In this document: one piece after another, positions 49,500-59,199 of the stretch
Layout: each line of letters starts with the position of its first letter
Numbering within the stretch: position 1 is the stretch's first letter
From: Microbacterium binotii
GTDB lineage: Bacteria > Actinomycetota > Actinomycetes > Actinomycetales > Microbacteriaceae
Assembly: GCF_021398715.1 (NCBI RefSeq)
Contig: NZ_CP090347.1
Coordinates: forward strand, 2,046,001-2,110,000
DNA: 64,000 nt
Reading direction: 5' to 3'
Program-made: the position numbers and the translations under genes
Notes under the pieces: model-generated
Told to the model about the DNA's origin: nothing
Seen by the model: the letters and a program-made list of their open reading frames with translations, nothing else
Databases searched by the model: none

Positions 49500-51107
49500 T
49501 CACACGGTGCGCCGGCGACGTGCGGCCGCGGCCAGCACGACGGCACCCGCGAGGAGTGCCAGGACGCCGCCGCCGAGCCACACGCCGGAGATCTCCGCGC
49601 CGGAGGCGGCCAGCAGGTGGTCGCCCTCCTCGGTCACCTCGGGCGCCGGGGCGACCGGGTCGACGATGGGCGCGACACCGTTGACGGCGGACGTGTCGTT
49701 CGCCAGCGCCGCGGTGACGCTGGCCATCGCGCCGAGCATGATGCCGAGCGCCTCGGTGTTGATGTTCGACATGTCATCGGCCGGCGTGTGATAGTTCGGG
49801 TCCATGATGATGCCTTCGGTGCCGCCGAACAGGGCGACCTGCTCCGCGGTCTTGACGTCGTCGGCCCCCGTGAACAGTCCGGATGCGGGGATGCCCGCCA
49901 GGATGAACGCGTTGTAATCGCTGCGGGCGTCGAAGGCGGTGTCGATCCAAGGCTGTCCGATCGCATCGAAGTAGCTCGTGAACGCCGCCTCCGTCGCGAT
50001 CGACCCCTCGGGGACCTCCACCGGAGCTTCGTACGTGGACTGGTCGGCGTCGTACACGGCGATCACGTAGTTCGGAGAGGCGACCATGTCGAAGTTGAGA
50101 TACGTCGCGATGGCATCGGCGTCGGCGTCCGACAGCTCGTCCACGTAGTGGGCCGATCCCAGCAGCCCGATCTCCTCGGCGCCCCACCAGGCGAAGCGGA
50201 CCTTGTTCTCCAGCTCGCCGGATGCGGCCAGCTGGAGGGCGACCTCCAGGATCGCCGCCGAGCCCGAGCCGTTGTCGTTGATGCCGGGGCCGTCCTCGAC
50301 GGAGTCCAGGTGCGCGCCGAGCATGACGACGTTGTCGTCGCGGCCGGTGGGCGTGTCGGCGATGATGTTGAACGTCTCGACCGAGTCGATGTGCTGCTGC
50401 AGATCGAGATCCGCGAGGACCGGTCCGTCGGCGAGCGCGGCGAGGAGATCCTGACCCTCGCTCTGCAGGATGCCGACGGTCGGTGCGAGGTCGGGCGTCT
50501 GAGCTCCGAGGGTGCCCTGGAGGGGCCCCGCCTCGTTGTTGTAGATGATCACGGCCTCCGCGCCGGCGGCGGCAGCCGCCGCCGACTTCTCCGCGAAGGA
50601 ACAGCTGCCGCGCGAGACGAGAGCGATCGCGCCGGCGGCATCGGTGCCCGCCCAGTCGTCCGCGGTGCATCCCAGCGGCGCGGTCGGGGCGATGAGCGGC
50701 AGGTCTGTGAGCCCGCCCGCGGGCGTGCCCGGCGTGAACTCCATCGGGATGCCGAAGGGATCGGCGGGACTGTAGCCGTCGACCGTCAACGTGTAGGCGT
50801 CGATCGTCTGCAGGTCCGCGTCGAAGTACTGGCGCTCGGGCGTGTACCCGGCGGCCGTGAGCGCCTGCTCGATGTACGCCGCGCTGGCTTCGTAGCCGCT
50901 GGTACCCGCCGCCCGGTTGCCGCCGTTCGCGTCGGCGATGTCCTGCAGCTGCTGCAGGTGGCCGACGACGGCGTCCACCGTCACCCGCTCCTCCAGCTCG
51001 GCGGGGTCGACGGCAGCGGCCGGCGCGATGCCGGCGGTCACCGCCAGAGCCGCGCCGATTCCGATTCCGATTCCCATACGGGTGGCTCGTGGCCGTGATG
51101 TCGTCAC
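49500..51107 (-). CDS. Secreted M28-family aminopeptidase, wall-anchor-like tail
   Basis: A 535-residue exported peptidase. The signal peptide (GIGIGIGAALAVTAGIAPAAA) is followed by a pro-region, a PA insert (APLGCTADDWAGTDAAGAIA) and the M28 catalytic domain. Zinc ligands lie in LGAHLDSVEDGPGINDNGSG, WWGAEEIGLLGS and YLNFDM, with a final His in PNYHTPADDM. The C-terminus has LAASG, a hydrophobic helix (GGGVLALLAGAVVLAAAA) and RRRR, resembling a sortase (class E, LAxTG-like) signal with Ser in place of Thr. Start GTG at 51107. It cleaves peptides outside the cell. Confidence 0.92.
   Translation of the reverse strand: MTTSRPRATRMGIGIGIGAALAVTAGIAPAAAVDPAELEERVTVDAVVGHLQQLQDIADANGGNRAAGTSGYEASAAYIEQALTAAGYTPERQYFDADLQTIDAYTLTVDGYSPADPFGIPMEFTPGTPAGGLTDLPLIAPTAPLGCTADDWAGTDAAGAIALVSRGSCSFAEKSAAAAAAGAEAVIIYNNEAGPLQGTLGAQTPDLAPTVGILQSEGQDLLAALADGPVLADLDLQQHIDSVETFNIIADTPTGRDDNVVMLGAHLDSVEDGPGINDNGSGSAAILEVALQLAASGELENKVRFAWWGAEEIGLLGSAHYVDELSDADADAIATYLNFDMVASPNYVIAVYDADQSTYEAPVEVPEGSIATEAAFTSYFDAIGQPWIDTAFDARSDYNAFILAGIPASGLFTGADDVKTAEQVALFGGTEGIIMDPNYHTPADDMSNINTEALGIMLGAMASVTAALANDTSAVNGVAPIVDPVAPAPEVTEEGDHLLAASGAEISGVWLGGGVLALLAGAVVLAAAARRRRTV
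51055..51072. repeat. Hexanucleotide repeat in signal-peptide codons
   Basis: CCGATT three times in tandem (GGAATC on the coding strand) encodes the Ile-Gly run of the M28 signal peptide. Copy-number change would lengthen or shorten the signal in frame. Confidence 0.6.
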
Positions 51108-51226
51108 CTGGTGTCCTCTCGCGTTTCCCCGGTGCGCCCGACGCTAGTCGGATTCAGCGGCGATCGCTTAGACAATTCACAGGTTCGTAACGCGACGGGC
51201 GAAGTGCTCGGCGCCACGAAGCCGGC

Positions 51227-51823
51227 TCAGAACAGCGAGCCCAGGACGTCCAGTCTGAGCTGGGCGATGACGGCGATCAGCGCGACGTCGAGGATGGCGA
51301 CCAGCGGCGCCCAGCTCGCGAGCCACCGACCGACCGGCCGCATCCGGCTGCCCCACAGCCCCGCACGCGCACTCCAGCCGAGCGTGACCCAGAACAGCGG
51401 GATGGTGACGAGCCACACGACCATGCACCAAGGGCAGAGCGAGCCGTACTCGAAGATGCTCCGGTAGGCCAGGAAGTGCACGAACACGAAGGCGGCGGCG
51501 ATGAAGGACAGGTAGGTGCGCCAGTACCAGCTTCTGAGGCCCGTCGCCCCGGCGAGCGCCGTCACACCGGCGTAGATCGGGCCGAGGAAGAGCACCACGC
51601 CGATGAGCGAGTTGCTGAAGCCGAGAAGGTTGCCGCCGGGTGAGAGCAGATTGGGCCCGCACGTCACGATCACGCTCAGCTGGCACGACACGAGGGGGTC
51701 GATGCCCCGCAGCTGGCCGATGTACTCCAGGTACAGCAGGAACGAGACCGCCCAGCCGAGGAGGCCGGCGACGATCCAGAAGACGGCGAGCGCGCGTGAC
51801 GGGGGCGCGGTGGGAACGCTCAT
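51227..51823 (-). CDS. VKOR-family membrane disulfide oxidoreductase
   Basis: A 198-residue membrane protein with five helices. The redox Cys pair before the quinone is in GSLCPWCMVVW (CxxC), and the loop Cys pair is in LVSCQLSVIVTCGPN. Bacterial VKOR re-oxidises a DsbA-like partner and passes electrons to menaquinone, in place of DsbB. A thioredoxin-like gene lies 65 bases upstream on the same strand, a natural partner. It supports disulfide formation in exported proteins. Confidence 0.93.
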   Translation of the reverse strand: MSVPTAPPSRALAVFWIVAGLLGWAVSFLLYLEYIGQLRGIDPLVSCQLSVIVTCGPNLLSPGGNLLGFSNSLIGVVLFLGPIYAGVTALAGATGLRSWYWRTYLSFIAAAFVFVHFLAYRSIFEYGSLCPWCMVVWLVTIPLFWVTLGWSARAGLWGSRMRPVGRWLASWAPLVAILDVALIAVIAQLRLDVLGSLF

Positions 51824-51888
51824 GCGCTCAGTGTGCGCGCGAGGAGTCCGACTCGCGGGGCGCTGCGGCCGTGACTAATGCGCCCGGC

Positions 51889-52968
51889 TCACCGCATCCC
51901 CTGGAGCTGGTCGACCGACACGACGCCGGGGTGCAGGGCGCCGTCGGCGATGAGGGTGGGAACCGTCGCCGTGCGGATCTCCTCCTCCACGATGCGCTTG
52001 CCGTCTGCGACGATCTCGTGCACCCGATCGGATGCGGCGAGCCGCGCGATGTCCTGGATGGCGGAGACGTCGTAGCCGGCCTCCGCGAGCCACTCCTGCA
52101 GCTGGGTCTCGGCCTGCTCCGGTGAGGCCTGCTCGTTGAACCACGTCTGCCAGGCGACGCCGTCGGCGCGTTCCCCCGTGAAGATGTGCTCGAGGATCCG
52201 CCAGTCCGTCGCTCCCTTCGCGGGGACATCGGCCTGCTCCGTGAGGCGGATGGCGGTGAGGTAGTCGGTGATCAGGGGCGAGTTCGTGAACTTCGGGGCG
52301 GCATCCGGTCCGATCGGGTACGGGATGTAGGCGAGGTTCTGTGCGTCGGCGAAGCGCGCACTCTCGATGTTGCGGAAGAGCTCGGCGCAGAAGCGGCAGC
52401 CCGGGTCGATCACTTCGACCGCCACCGGCAGCTCGTCACGGTACCCGCCGGCGTAACTCGCCGCCTCGGGGAGGTACTCGCGCGCATCCCAGTCCTTCAG
52501 CCGGCTCGGGAGCGCGTCGAAGGTCTTGCCGAGCGAGCGGAACTCCGCGGCGAACGCGCCGATGACATCTCCCTTGCCCAGGGCGGAACCGAAGTCGTCC
52601 GCACCGGCATCGATGCTGCACGCCCCCGCGGACAGGCTGCAGGCCTGGGTGTCCTGCGGGTTGCAGGTGCCGTAGACGAAGAGGTTGAGCCCGCTCTTGC
52701 CGACGATGTACAGGCTCACGACGAGCGAGAGCACCATGATCCAGGCGGCCACTTCGATCGCGATGCTCGCCGGCTTCACGAGCCTCGGAGCCCGCACCGC
52801 GAGGGGCGCGAGCATGCTGTTCTTCACGTCCTCGCGGAACGATGTGTCGCAGGGGCGGAACGTCACGCGCCGGGTGACGCATCGCCACGCTGTGCCGAGC
52901 AGGCGCCGGTACTTCGCGGAGACGGCCGCCAGGACGAGCAGCACGAGGAATGCGGCGATGCACAGCAT
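51889..52968 (-). CDS. Membrane-anchored thioredoxin-fold protein (DsbA-like)
   Basis: A 359-residue protein with two membrane helices (LCIAAFLVLLVLAAVSA and IEVAAWIMVLSLVVSLYIVG) and an extracytoplasmic thioredoxin-like domain. The active site is IDPGCRFCAELF (CxxC), and the cis-Pro loop is ATVPTLIADG. A Cys-rich stretch (YGTCNPQDTQACSLSAGACS) lies between helix and domain. It directly abuts the cysteine-desulfurase-like gene (no gap) and precedes the VKOR gene, suggesting a three-gene redox unit. The helical inserts of classic DsbA are only partly recognisable. Confidence 0.85.
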   Translation of the reverse strand: MLCIAAFLVLLVLAAVSAKYRRLLGTAWRCVTRRVTFRPCDTSFREDVKNSMLAPLAVRAPRLVKPASIAIEVAAWIMVLSLVVSLYIVGKSGLNLFVYGTCNPQDTQACSLSAGACSIDAGADDFGSALGKGDVIGAFAAEFRSLGKTFDALPSRLKDWDAREYLPEAASYAGGYRDELPVAVEVIDPGCRFCAELFRNIESARFADAQNLAYIPYPIGPDAAPKFTNSPLITDYLTAIRLTEQADVPAKGATDWRILEHIFTGERADGVAWQTWFNEQASPEQAETQLQEWLAEAGYDVSAIQDIARLAASDRVHEIVADGKRIVEEEIRTATVPTLIADGALHPGVVSVDQLQGMR

Positions 52969-54207
52969 TCAGAGCCCCCTCAGCATCCGGCCGAGCACGT
53001 CGAGACACCGCGCGACGTCCTGCTCGGTGTTGTGCGCGCCGAGGCTCAACCGCAGCAGCGGCTCGACCCGTTCGCGTTCGCGCAGCCAGTAGTGGGCGCA
53101 GAAGTACCCGCTGCGCGCGGAGATCCCCGCCTTCGAGAGGAAGACCGCGAGTCGGTTGCTGTCGACGCGGTGGGCGCGAAACGGCACGAGCGCACCGTCG
53201 GCGTCACCGAAGACCGACAGGTTCGGGATCTCACCCAGCCCCTCGCGCAGCGCACGCGTGAGGCGTCGCTCACGCTGCTCCACGGACTCCCCGGTGGTGC
53301 GCGGGTACGCCTCGCGCCACCGCAGCGCCGCGCCGAAGGAGAGGATCTCGCCCCACGCCTGCAAGCCCGGCTCGAGGCGGGTGTGCGGCTCGTCGAGCAG
53401 CACGAAGTCGTCCGCGGAGACCTCCGCCACCTGACCGCCGCCGACGAATCCGACCTCGAGCGACATCAGAAGCTCATGCGTCGCGACGACGACGCCCAGG
53501 GACGGCCCGTAGGCCTTGTGGGCCGAGAAGCAGATCGCATCGGCCGCGAGAGACCGCAGGACCTCGGGTGCGTGGGCCATCGCCTGCGCGGCGTCGACGA
53601 CGACCGTGCCGCCCAGGCGGTGGGCGTCGGCCACGAGCCCCGGCAGATCGGCGGTGACGGCGCCGTCGACGTTGTTCTGGGCAGAGACGACCACGAGGGC
53701 GTCAGTGAGGTCGGCATCGCGGTAGATCAGACCACCGAGGGCATCGCGCTCCAGCACGACACGATCGATCCCGCGAGCGCGGGCGAAGGCGATGGTGCTG
53801 AGGAAGACCGCGTTGTGCTCGGTGACCGTCGTCACGACGCGACGGAATCGGCGGGCCGGTATCTGCGTCAGGAGGAGATTCAGGCCGTACGTGGTGTTCA
53901 GCGTGAAGGAGACCGCATGCGTGCGGGAGGCGAGTCCGAGTGCGCGCAGCACCGCGGCGCGCGTGTCGGCGACGCCCGCATCCACCTGGCGCGCGCTCTC
54001 GTAGGAGGCGCGGCCGCCGCACGCGTTTCGGGCGCGGAAGTACTCGTCGAGCGCCTCGATGACGGGCTCGGGGCGCATCGACTGGCAGGCCGCATCCAGG
54101 TACACGGTGTCGGCGGGCAGGTAGGCGAACCCCGGACGTTCCGCGGCTCCCTCCCCCGTCGTGGTGCGGCGTAGTCTCCTCACCCCTCCGATGATCCGCG
54201 GGCGCAC
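52969..54207 (-). CDS. Class V aminotransferase / cysteine-desulfurase-like PLP enzyme
   Basis: A 412-residue cytoplasmic PLP enzyme. The PLP-binding Asp/Gln is in TVVVDAAQAMAHAP, and the Schiff-base Lys is in CFSAHKAYGPSLG. A C-terminal SARSGYFCAHYWL carries the Cys seen in SufS/CsdA desulfurases (RxGxxCA). It would remove sulfur from cysteine or a related substrate. It is translationally adjacent to a thioredoxin-like protein and near VKOR, an unusual pairing. The annotated start is uncertain; a GTG a few codons downstream is also possible. No Suf/Isc scaffold gene is nearby. Confidence 0.85.
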   Translation of the reverse strand: MRPRIIGGVRRLRRTTTGEGAAERPGFAYLPADTVYLDAACQSMRPEPVIEALDEYFRARNACGGRASYESARQVDAGVADTRAAVLRALGLASRTHAVSFTLNTTYGLNLLLTQIPARRFRRVVTTVTEHNAVFLSTIAFARARGIDRVVLERDALGGLIYRDADLTDALVVVSAQNNVDGAVTADLPGLVADAHRLGGTVVVDAAQAMAHAPEVLRSLAADAICFSAHKAYGPSLGVVVATHELLMSLEVGFVGGGQVAEVSADDFVLLDEPHTRLEPGLQAWGEILSFGAALRWREAYPRTTGESVEQRERRLTRALREGLGEIPNLSVFGDADGALVPFRAHRVDSNRLAVFLSKAGISARSGYFCAHYWLRERERVEPLLRLSLGAHNTEQDVARCLDVLGRMLRGL

Positions 54208-54269
54208 GGGCTGCCGCCCCCGGCGGAGCCGTGACTATCCCCGGTGTCGGAACGGGGAGCGCATGCGGC

Positions 54270-55193
54270 TCAGCGCGCCCGCGGGTGAGCCGCCGCGTAG
54301 ACGTCGCGGAGGGCGTCGACGCTGACGTGCGTGTAGATCTGGGTCGTGGCCACCGAGGAGTGGCCGAGCAGCTCCTGCACCACGCGCACATCGGCTCCGC
54401 CCTGCAGCAGGTGCGTCGCGAAGGAGTGGCGCAGCGTGTGCGGCGAGACGTGCGCCTCCAGCCCCGCTCCTTCCGCCGCCTGCTGCAGCACGGCCCACGC
54501 GCTCTGCCGCGACAGCGCCGCTCCCCGCGCGCCCAGAAAGAGGCGCGACGTGCCCCGGCCGCGGCGCGCGAGCTCGGGGCGGGCGCGCGTGAGGTAGGCG
54601 TCGACCGCGGCGCGGGCGTAGGAGCCGACAGGGACGATCCGCTCCTTCGACCCTTTTCCCCGCACCCGCAGGACTTCGCCGTGCGCGAGGTCGTCGACGT
54701 CGAGCTGCACGATCTCCGAGACGCGCGCACCGGTCGCGTACAGCAGCTCGACGAGCGCACGGTCGCGAAGCTGGACGGAAGTGGCCGTCTCTGCCTGCCC
54801 GGGTGCGGGGCCCGACGCATCGAGGAGACGCTCGACCTGATCGATGGTCAGCGCCTTGGGGAGCCGCTGCGCGAGTTTGGGCGGTCGGAGATCCTGCGCC
54901 GGATCGTCCTCGCGGATCCCCTCGCGCACGAGGAACCGGTGCAACCCGCGCACCGAGGACTGCAGCCGGGCGAGGCTGGATGCCGCCGGCCGCGGCTCGG
55001 CAGACGCCTTCTCCGCCGCGAATGCGGCGACCTGCGCCGCATCCACCGCGTCGACGTCCTCGATGCCGCGCTCCGCGAGCCACGCCACGTACGTCCCGAG
55101 ATCCCGGCGGTACGCGTCGACGGTATGCGAGGCCAGCCCGCGCTCGATCGTCACGTGGCGCAGGTACACCTCGACCGCGCGGCCGATGCGCAT
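54270..55193 (-). CDS. xerD: Site-specific tyrosine recombinase XerD
   Basis: Resolves chromosome dimers at dif with XerC. It has 307 residues. The SAM-like N-terminal DNA-binding domain (to ~105) is followed by catalytic Arg in [14 protein letters not shown], Lys in [13 protein letters not shown], HxxR in [14 protein letters not shown], His in [12 protein letters not shown] and the nucleophile in QIYTHVS. It is host-type and unlike the island integrase fragment. It is one base from the nudix gene. Confidence 0.94.
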   Translation of the reverse strand: MRIGRAVEVYLRHVTIERGLASHTVDAYRRDLGTYVAWLAERGIEDVDAVDAAQVAAFAAEKASAEPRPAASSLARLQSSVRGLHRFLVREGIREDDPAQDLRPPKLAQRLPKALTIDQVERLLDASGPAPGQAETATSVQLRDRALVELLYATGARVSEIVQLDVDDLAHGEVLRVRGKGSKERIVPVGSYARAAVDAYLTRARPELARRGRGTSRLFLGARGAALSRQSAWAVLQQAAEGAGLEAHVSPHTLRHSFATHLLQGGADVRVVQELLGHSSVATTQIYTHVSVDALRDVYAAAHPRAR

Positions 55194-55194
55194 C

Positions 55195-55764
55195 TCAGCC
55201 GGCCAGGTCGTCCCGGCGGAGCCGCTCGGCCGCGGCGAGCACGCCCGAGATGAGGATGCCGTTGCGCACAGCGCCCGCGAAGATCGCTCCGACGACGTCG
55301 GCCAGTGGCACCCACTGCGCGACGATGTCCGCCTCCTCGTCGGTGCGCTCGTGGGCGCTGAGCTGGACCAGATCGCGCGCGAGGAAGACGTGGACGATCT
55401 CGTCGCTGCCGCCCGGGCTCGTGAACAGACTCACGAGGGGCTCGAGGCTGCCCGCGGCGAGATCGACCTCCTCCGCGAGCTCCCGACGAGCGGTCTCGGC
55501 GGGCGTCTCCCCCGCCACATCGAGCAGCCCCGCCGGGATCTCCCAATCGCGACGTCGAATCGGATGCCGGTACTGCTGGATGAGCAGCACTCGTTCCTCG
55601 TCGTCGATGGCCACGACGGCGGCCGCCCCGGTGTGGTCGACGTAGTCGCGGACGATCTCGCCGTCGCCGTAGCGCACCACATCCGAGCGCACGTCCCACA
55701 CGCGGCCGTGGAAGACCACGCTCGTGTCGACGACCTCGCCGTCGAACCGCTCGTCCTCGATCAC
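55195..55764 (-). CDS. nudF: NUDIX ADP-ribose pyrophosphatase
   Basis: Hydrolyses ADP-ribose and related sugars. It has 189 residues. The NUDIX box is [22 protein letters not shown], with the family's proline near [15 protein letters not shown] downstream of QYRHP. The GTG at 55764 begins the domain ([15 protein letters not shown]); the longer frame is pyrG shadow. It lies between pyrG and xerD, the common actinobacterial order. Confidence 0.9.
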   Translation of the reverse strand: MIEDERFDGEVVDTSVVFHGRVWDVRSDVVRYGDGEIVRDYVDHTGAAAVVAIDDEERVLLIQQYRHPIRRRDWEIPAGLLDVAGETPAETARRELAEEVDLAAGSLEPLVSLFTSPGGSDEIVHVFLARDLVQLSAHERTDEEADIVAQWVPLADVVGAIFAGAVRNGILISGVLAAAERLRRDDLAG

Positions 55765-55777
55765 GGCCGCGCCCCGC

Positions 55778-57487
55778 TCACGCGTTCTCGACGTCGAACA
55801 GCTCGCTCGCGCGGTGACGGTCCAGCGCCGCGCCGACGAGTCCGCGAAACAGCGGGTGCGGCTCGGTCGGCCGCGAGCGCAGCTCGGGGTGGGCCTGGGT
55901 CGCGATGTAGTACGGGTGCACGTCACGCGGCAGCTCGACGTACTCGACCAGACCGAGGTCGGGGTTCAGGCCCGAGAAGACGAGCCCCGCCTCGGCGAGC
56001 TGCTCACGGTAGGCGTTGTTGACCTCGTAGCGGTGGCGGTGCCGCTCGGAGGCGCGGGTCGAACCGTAGACCTCCGCCGCGATCGAGCCCTCGGCGAGGT
56101 CGGCCGGGTACAGCCCCAGCCGCATCGTGCCGCCCAGGTCGCCGTGGTCGAGGATGTCGACCTGCTCGGCCATCGTGGCAACGACGGGGTGCACCGTGTC
56201 GGGGTCGAACTCGCTTGAGGACGCACCCTCCAGGCCCGCCATCGTGCGGGCGTACTCGATGACCATGCACTGCAGGCCGAGGCAGATGCCGAGTGTGGGG
56301 ATGCCCTGCTCACGCGCGAAGCGCAGAGCACCGAGCTTGCCTTCGATGCCGCGGATGCCGAATCCGCCGGGTACGACGATGCCGTCGACCTCGGCGAGCG
56401 CGGCCGCGGCACCCTCGGGCGTCTCGCAGGTGTCGGAAGGGATCCACCGGATGTTGACATGGGTCTCGTGCGCGAAGCCGCCGGCCTTCAACGCCTCCGT
56501 CACCGACAGGTAGGCGTCGGGGAGGTCGATGTACTTGCCGACCAGCCCGATGGTGACGTCGTGCTTGGGGTTGTGCACGGCGTTGAGAACCTGCTGCCAG
56601 CGCGACCAGTCGACCTCCGCCGCCTTCTCGCTGAGCCCGAGCCGGCGTGCGATGTACGCGTCCAGGCCCTGCTCGTTGAGGGTGGAGGGGATGTCGTAGA
56701 TGCTCGGCAGATCGACGGTGTTGATGACGCCCTCGACGTCGACGTCGCACATGAGCGCGATCTTGCGCTTGTTGGCGTCGGTGACGGGACGGTCGCTGCG
56801 CAGCACCAGGGCGTCGGGCTGGATGCCGATCGAGCGGAGAGCGGCGACGGAGTGCTGCGTGGGCTTGGTCTTCTGCTCCCCCGACGCGCCCATGAAGGGC
56901 ACGAGGGAGACATGCACGAAGAACACCGTGTCGCGGCCGAGCTCGTGACGCAGCTGACGCGCCGCCTCGAGGAACGGCTGGGATTCGATGTCGCCGACCG
57001 TGCCGCCCACCTCGGTGATGATCACGTCGGGCTTGGGCGACTCGCTGGCCTGCAGCCGCATCCGTCGCTTGATCTCGTCGGTGATGTGCGGGATCACCTG
57101 CACGGTGTCGCCCAGGTACTCGCCGCGGCGCTCGCGGGCGATCACCTGGGAGTAGATCTGACCGGTCGTGACGTTGGCGGCCTGGCTCAGCTCGATGTCG
57201 AGGAAGCGCTCGTAGTGCCCGATGTCGAGGTCGGTCTCGGCGCCGTCGTCGGTGACGAAGACCTCGCCGTGCTGGAACGGATTCATCGTTCCCGGGTCGA
57301 CGTTCAGGTACGGATCGAGCTTCTGCATGACGACGCGCAGGCCCCGAGCGGTGAGCAGATTGCCCAGGCTGGCCGCGGTCAGGCCCTTGCCCAACGAGGA
57401 GACGACACCGCCCGTCACGAAGATGTGCTTGGTGGTGTCGTCGTTGTTCGTACCGTGGAAGAGGCCTGAGCCGGAAGAGTTCGTCAC
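55778..57487 (-). CDS. pyrG: CTP synthase
   Basis: Makes CTP from UTP with glutamine and ATP. It has 569 residues. The synthetase domain starts [20 protein letters not shown], and the glutaminase domain has the nucleophile Cys in [16 protein letters not shown] with Gly-rich VPGGFGIRG. The GTG start at 57487 has no ribosome site; TAGGAT eight bases upstream may give a near-leaderless mRNA. Length is normal. Confidence 0.97.
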   Translation of the reverse strand: MTNSSGSGLFHGTNNDDTTKHIFVTGGVVSSLGKGLTAASLGNLLTARGLRVVMQKLDPYLNVDPGTMNPFQHGEVFVTDDGAETDLDIGHYERFLDIELSQAANVTTGQIYSQVIARERRGEYLGDTVQVIPHITDEIKRRMRLQASESPKPDVIITEVGGTVGDIESQPFLEAARQLRHELGRDTVFFVHVSLVPFMGASGEQKTKPTQHSVAALRSIGIQPDALVLRSDRPVTDANKRKIALMCDVDVEGVINTVDLPSIYDIPSTLNEQGLDAYIARRLGLSEKAAEVDWSRWQQVLNAVHNPKHDVTIGLVGKYIDLPDAYLSVTEALKAGGFAHETHVNIRWIPSDTCETPEGAAAALAEVDGIVVPGGFGIRGIEGKLGALRFAREQGIPTLGICLGLQCMVIEYARTMAGLEGASSSEFDPDTVHPVVATMAEQVDILDHGDLGGTMRLGLYPADLAEGSIAAEVYGSTRASERHRHRYEVNNAYREQLAEAGLVFSGLNPDLGLVEYVELPRDVHPYYIATQAHPELRSRPTEPHPLFRGLVGAALDRHRASELFDVENA

Positions 57488-57501
57488 GGGCTTCTATCCT
57501 A

Positions 57502-59199
57502 TCAGTGGGCGGGACCGGCGAGGGCGAGCAACTCCCGCGCGTGTGTGAGTGCTGCGTCGGAGTCTGCCAAACCGGACAGCAGTCGCGCCATCTCCGCTTC
57601 CCGTTCGGCTCCCGTCAGACGCCGGACGCTGGACTGGGTGACGGAGCCGTCGTTCTGCTTCACGACACTGAGGTGGTTCGTCGCGAACGCCGCCACCTGG
57701 GCGAGGTGGGTCACGACGATCACCTGCGAGGTCTCGGCGAGGCGGGCGAGGCGCCGCCCCACCTCGATCGCGGCGGCGCCGCCGATTCCCGCATCCACCT
57801 CGTCGAAGACGAACGTGGGCACGGGATCGGTCGCGGCGATCACGACCTCGATCGCGAGCATCACGCGACTGAGCTCGCCGCCCGAGGCCCCCTTGGACAC
57901 GGGACGCGGAGCAGCCCCAGGATGCGGGGCGAGGAGGATCGCGACCTCGTCGCGTCCCGCCGCGGATGCGGGCGTCTCGCTCACCTGCACCTCGACGCGG
58001 GCGTCGGGCAGGGCGAGGGCGTGGAGTTCTTCCGTGACATCGGCCGCCAGCCGCTCCGCCGCCTCACGACGCGCCGCGGTCAGGGTGGTAGCCGCGGCGT
58101 CGAGGCGCTCCATGACCTGCGCGCGCTCGGCGCTCAACCGCTCGACGCGCGAGTCGTCGTCGTCGAGCTCGGCCAGGCGGTCAACGCCGTCCGCGGCGAG
58201 GGCCAGCGCGGCTTCCAGGCTGCCGTGGGCGCGGACGAGGGCTGCGAGCACGCTGCGGCGCTCCTCGACCGCGGCGAGCTCGGCCGGTCCCGCCTCGTCG
58301 AGATCGGCGAGATACCCCGCGACGGCGCCGGCGAGATCGACGATCCGGTACGAGATCTCGGCGGCCTGTTCCGCCATCGCCGCGACGGTGGGGTCGGCGT
58401 CGGAGACGCGTTCCAGCGCGCGACGTGCCTCGGCGACCAGGGTGGATGCATCGGGGGCGTCGTGTTCGCTGGCGAGTGCTTCGTGCGCGAGAGCCGCAGC
58501 GGCTCGGAGCTCCTCCACATTGGCGAGGAGCTCGGCGCGGGCTGCCAGTTGCACGTCCTCCTCCGGCTGCGGTGCTGCGGCGTCGATCGCGGCGAGATCG
58601 GCGCGCAACTGCTCGGCTTCGCGCACCCGCTCATCGCGGCGCTGGACCAGCTCGGCGAGTTCCGTATCCAGGTCGCGCACCCGCTCGTACGCGCGCCGAT
58701 ACTCCTCCAGCGGCACGGCGACGCTCTGTCCTGCATAACGATCGAGGGCGTCGCGCTGCGCCGCGCCGGAGCGCAGGCGCAACTGGTCGGACTGCCCGTG
58801 CACGGCCACGAGGAGATCGGCGAGGTCGGTCAAGACGCCGACCGGCGCCGACCGGCCGCCCACCGTGGCACGGCTGCGCCCCTCGGCGCTCAGAGTGCGG
58901 CCGAGCAGGAGCTCGGCGCGATCGTCTGCGACGGGGTCCAGATCTCCCCCCGCCTCGCGGACGCGGTCGGCGGCGGCACCGTCGGGATCCACGAGCCAGA
59001 CGCCCTCGACGGCCGCGGCGGCGGCGCCCGATCGCACGACCCCGGAGTCGGCGCGCGCACCGAGGAGCAGGCCGAGCCCGGTGACGACCATGGTCTTGCC
59101 CGCACCGGTCTCACCCGTGATGGCTGTGAAGCCGGGGCCCATGGGCAGCGTGGCGTCGGCGATGACACCGAGCTCACGCAGGCGCATCTCCTCGATCAC
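57502..59199 (-). CDS. recN: DNA repair ATPase RecN
   Basis: An SMC-like double-strand-break repair protein. It has 565 residues. Walker A is ITGETGAGKTMVVTGL near the N-terminus, then a long coiled-coil middle, signature GASGGELSRVMLAIE and Walker B VFDEVDAGIGG. The GTG at 59199 overlaps the nadK stop (GTGA). The longer frame upstream is nadK shadow. The layout tlyA-nadK-recN is the classic actinobacterial order. Confidence 0.96.
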   Translation of the reverse strand: MIEEMRLRELGVIADATLPMGPGFTAITGETGAGKTMVVTGLGLLLGARADSGVVRSGAAAAAVEGVWLVDPDGAAADRVREAGGDLDPVADDRAELLLGRTLSAEGRSRATVGGRSAPVGVLTDLADLLVAVHGQSDQLRLRSGAAQRDALDRYAGQSVAVPLEEYRRAYERVRDLDTELAELVQRRDERVREAEQLRADLAAIDAAAPQPEEDVQLAARAELLANVEELRAAAALAHEALASEHDAPDASTLVAEARRALERVSDADPTVAAMAEQAAEISYRIVDLAGAVAGYLADLDEAGPAELAAVEERRSVLAALVRAHGSLEAALALAADGVDRLAELDDDDSRVERLSAERAQVMERLDAAATTLTAARREAAERLAADVTEELHALALPDARVEVQVSETPASAAGRDEVAILLAPHPGAAPRPVSKGASGGELSRVMLAIEVVIAATDPVPTFVFDEVDAGIGGAAAIEVGRRLARLAETSQVIVVTHLAQVAAFATNHLSVVKQNDGSVTQSSVRRLTGAEREAEMARLLSGLADSDAALTHARELLALAGPAH

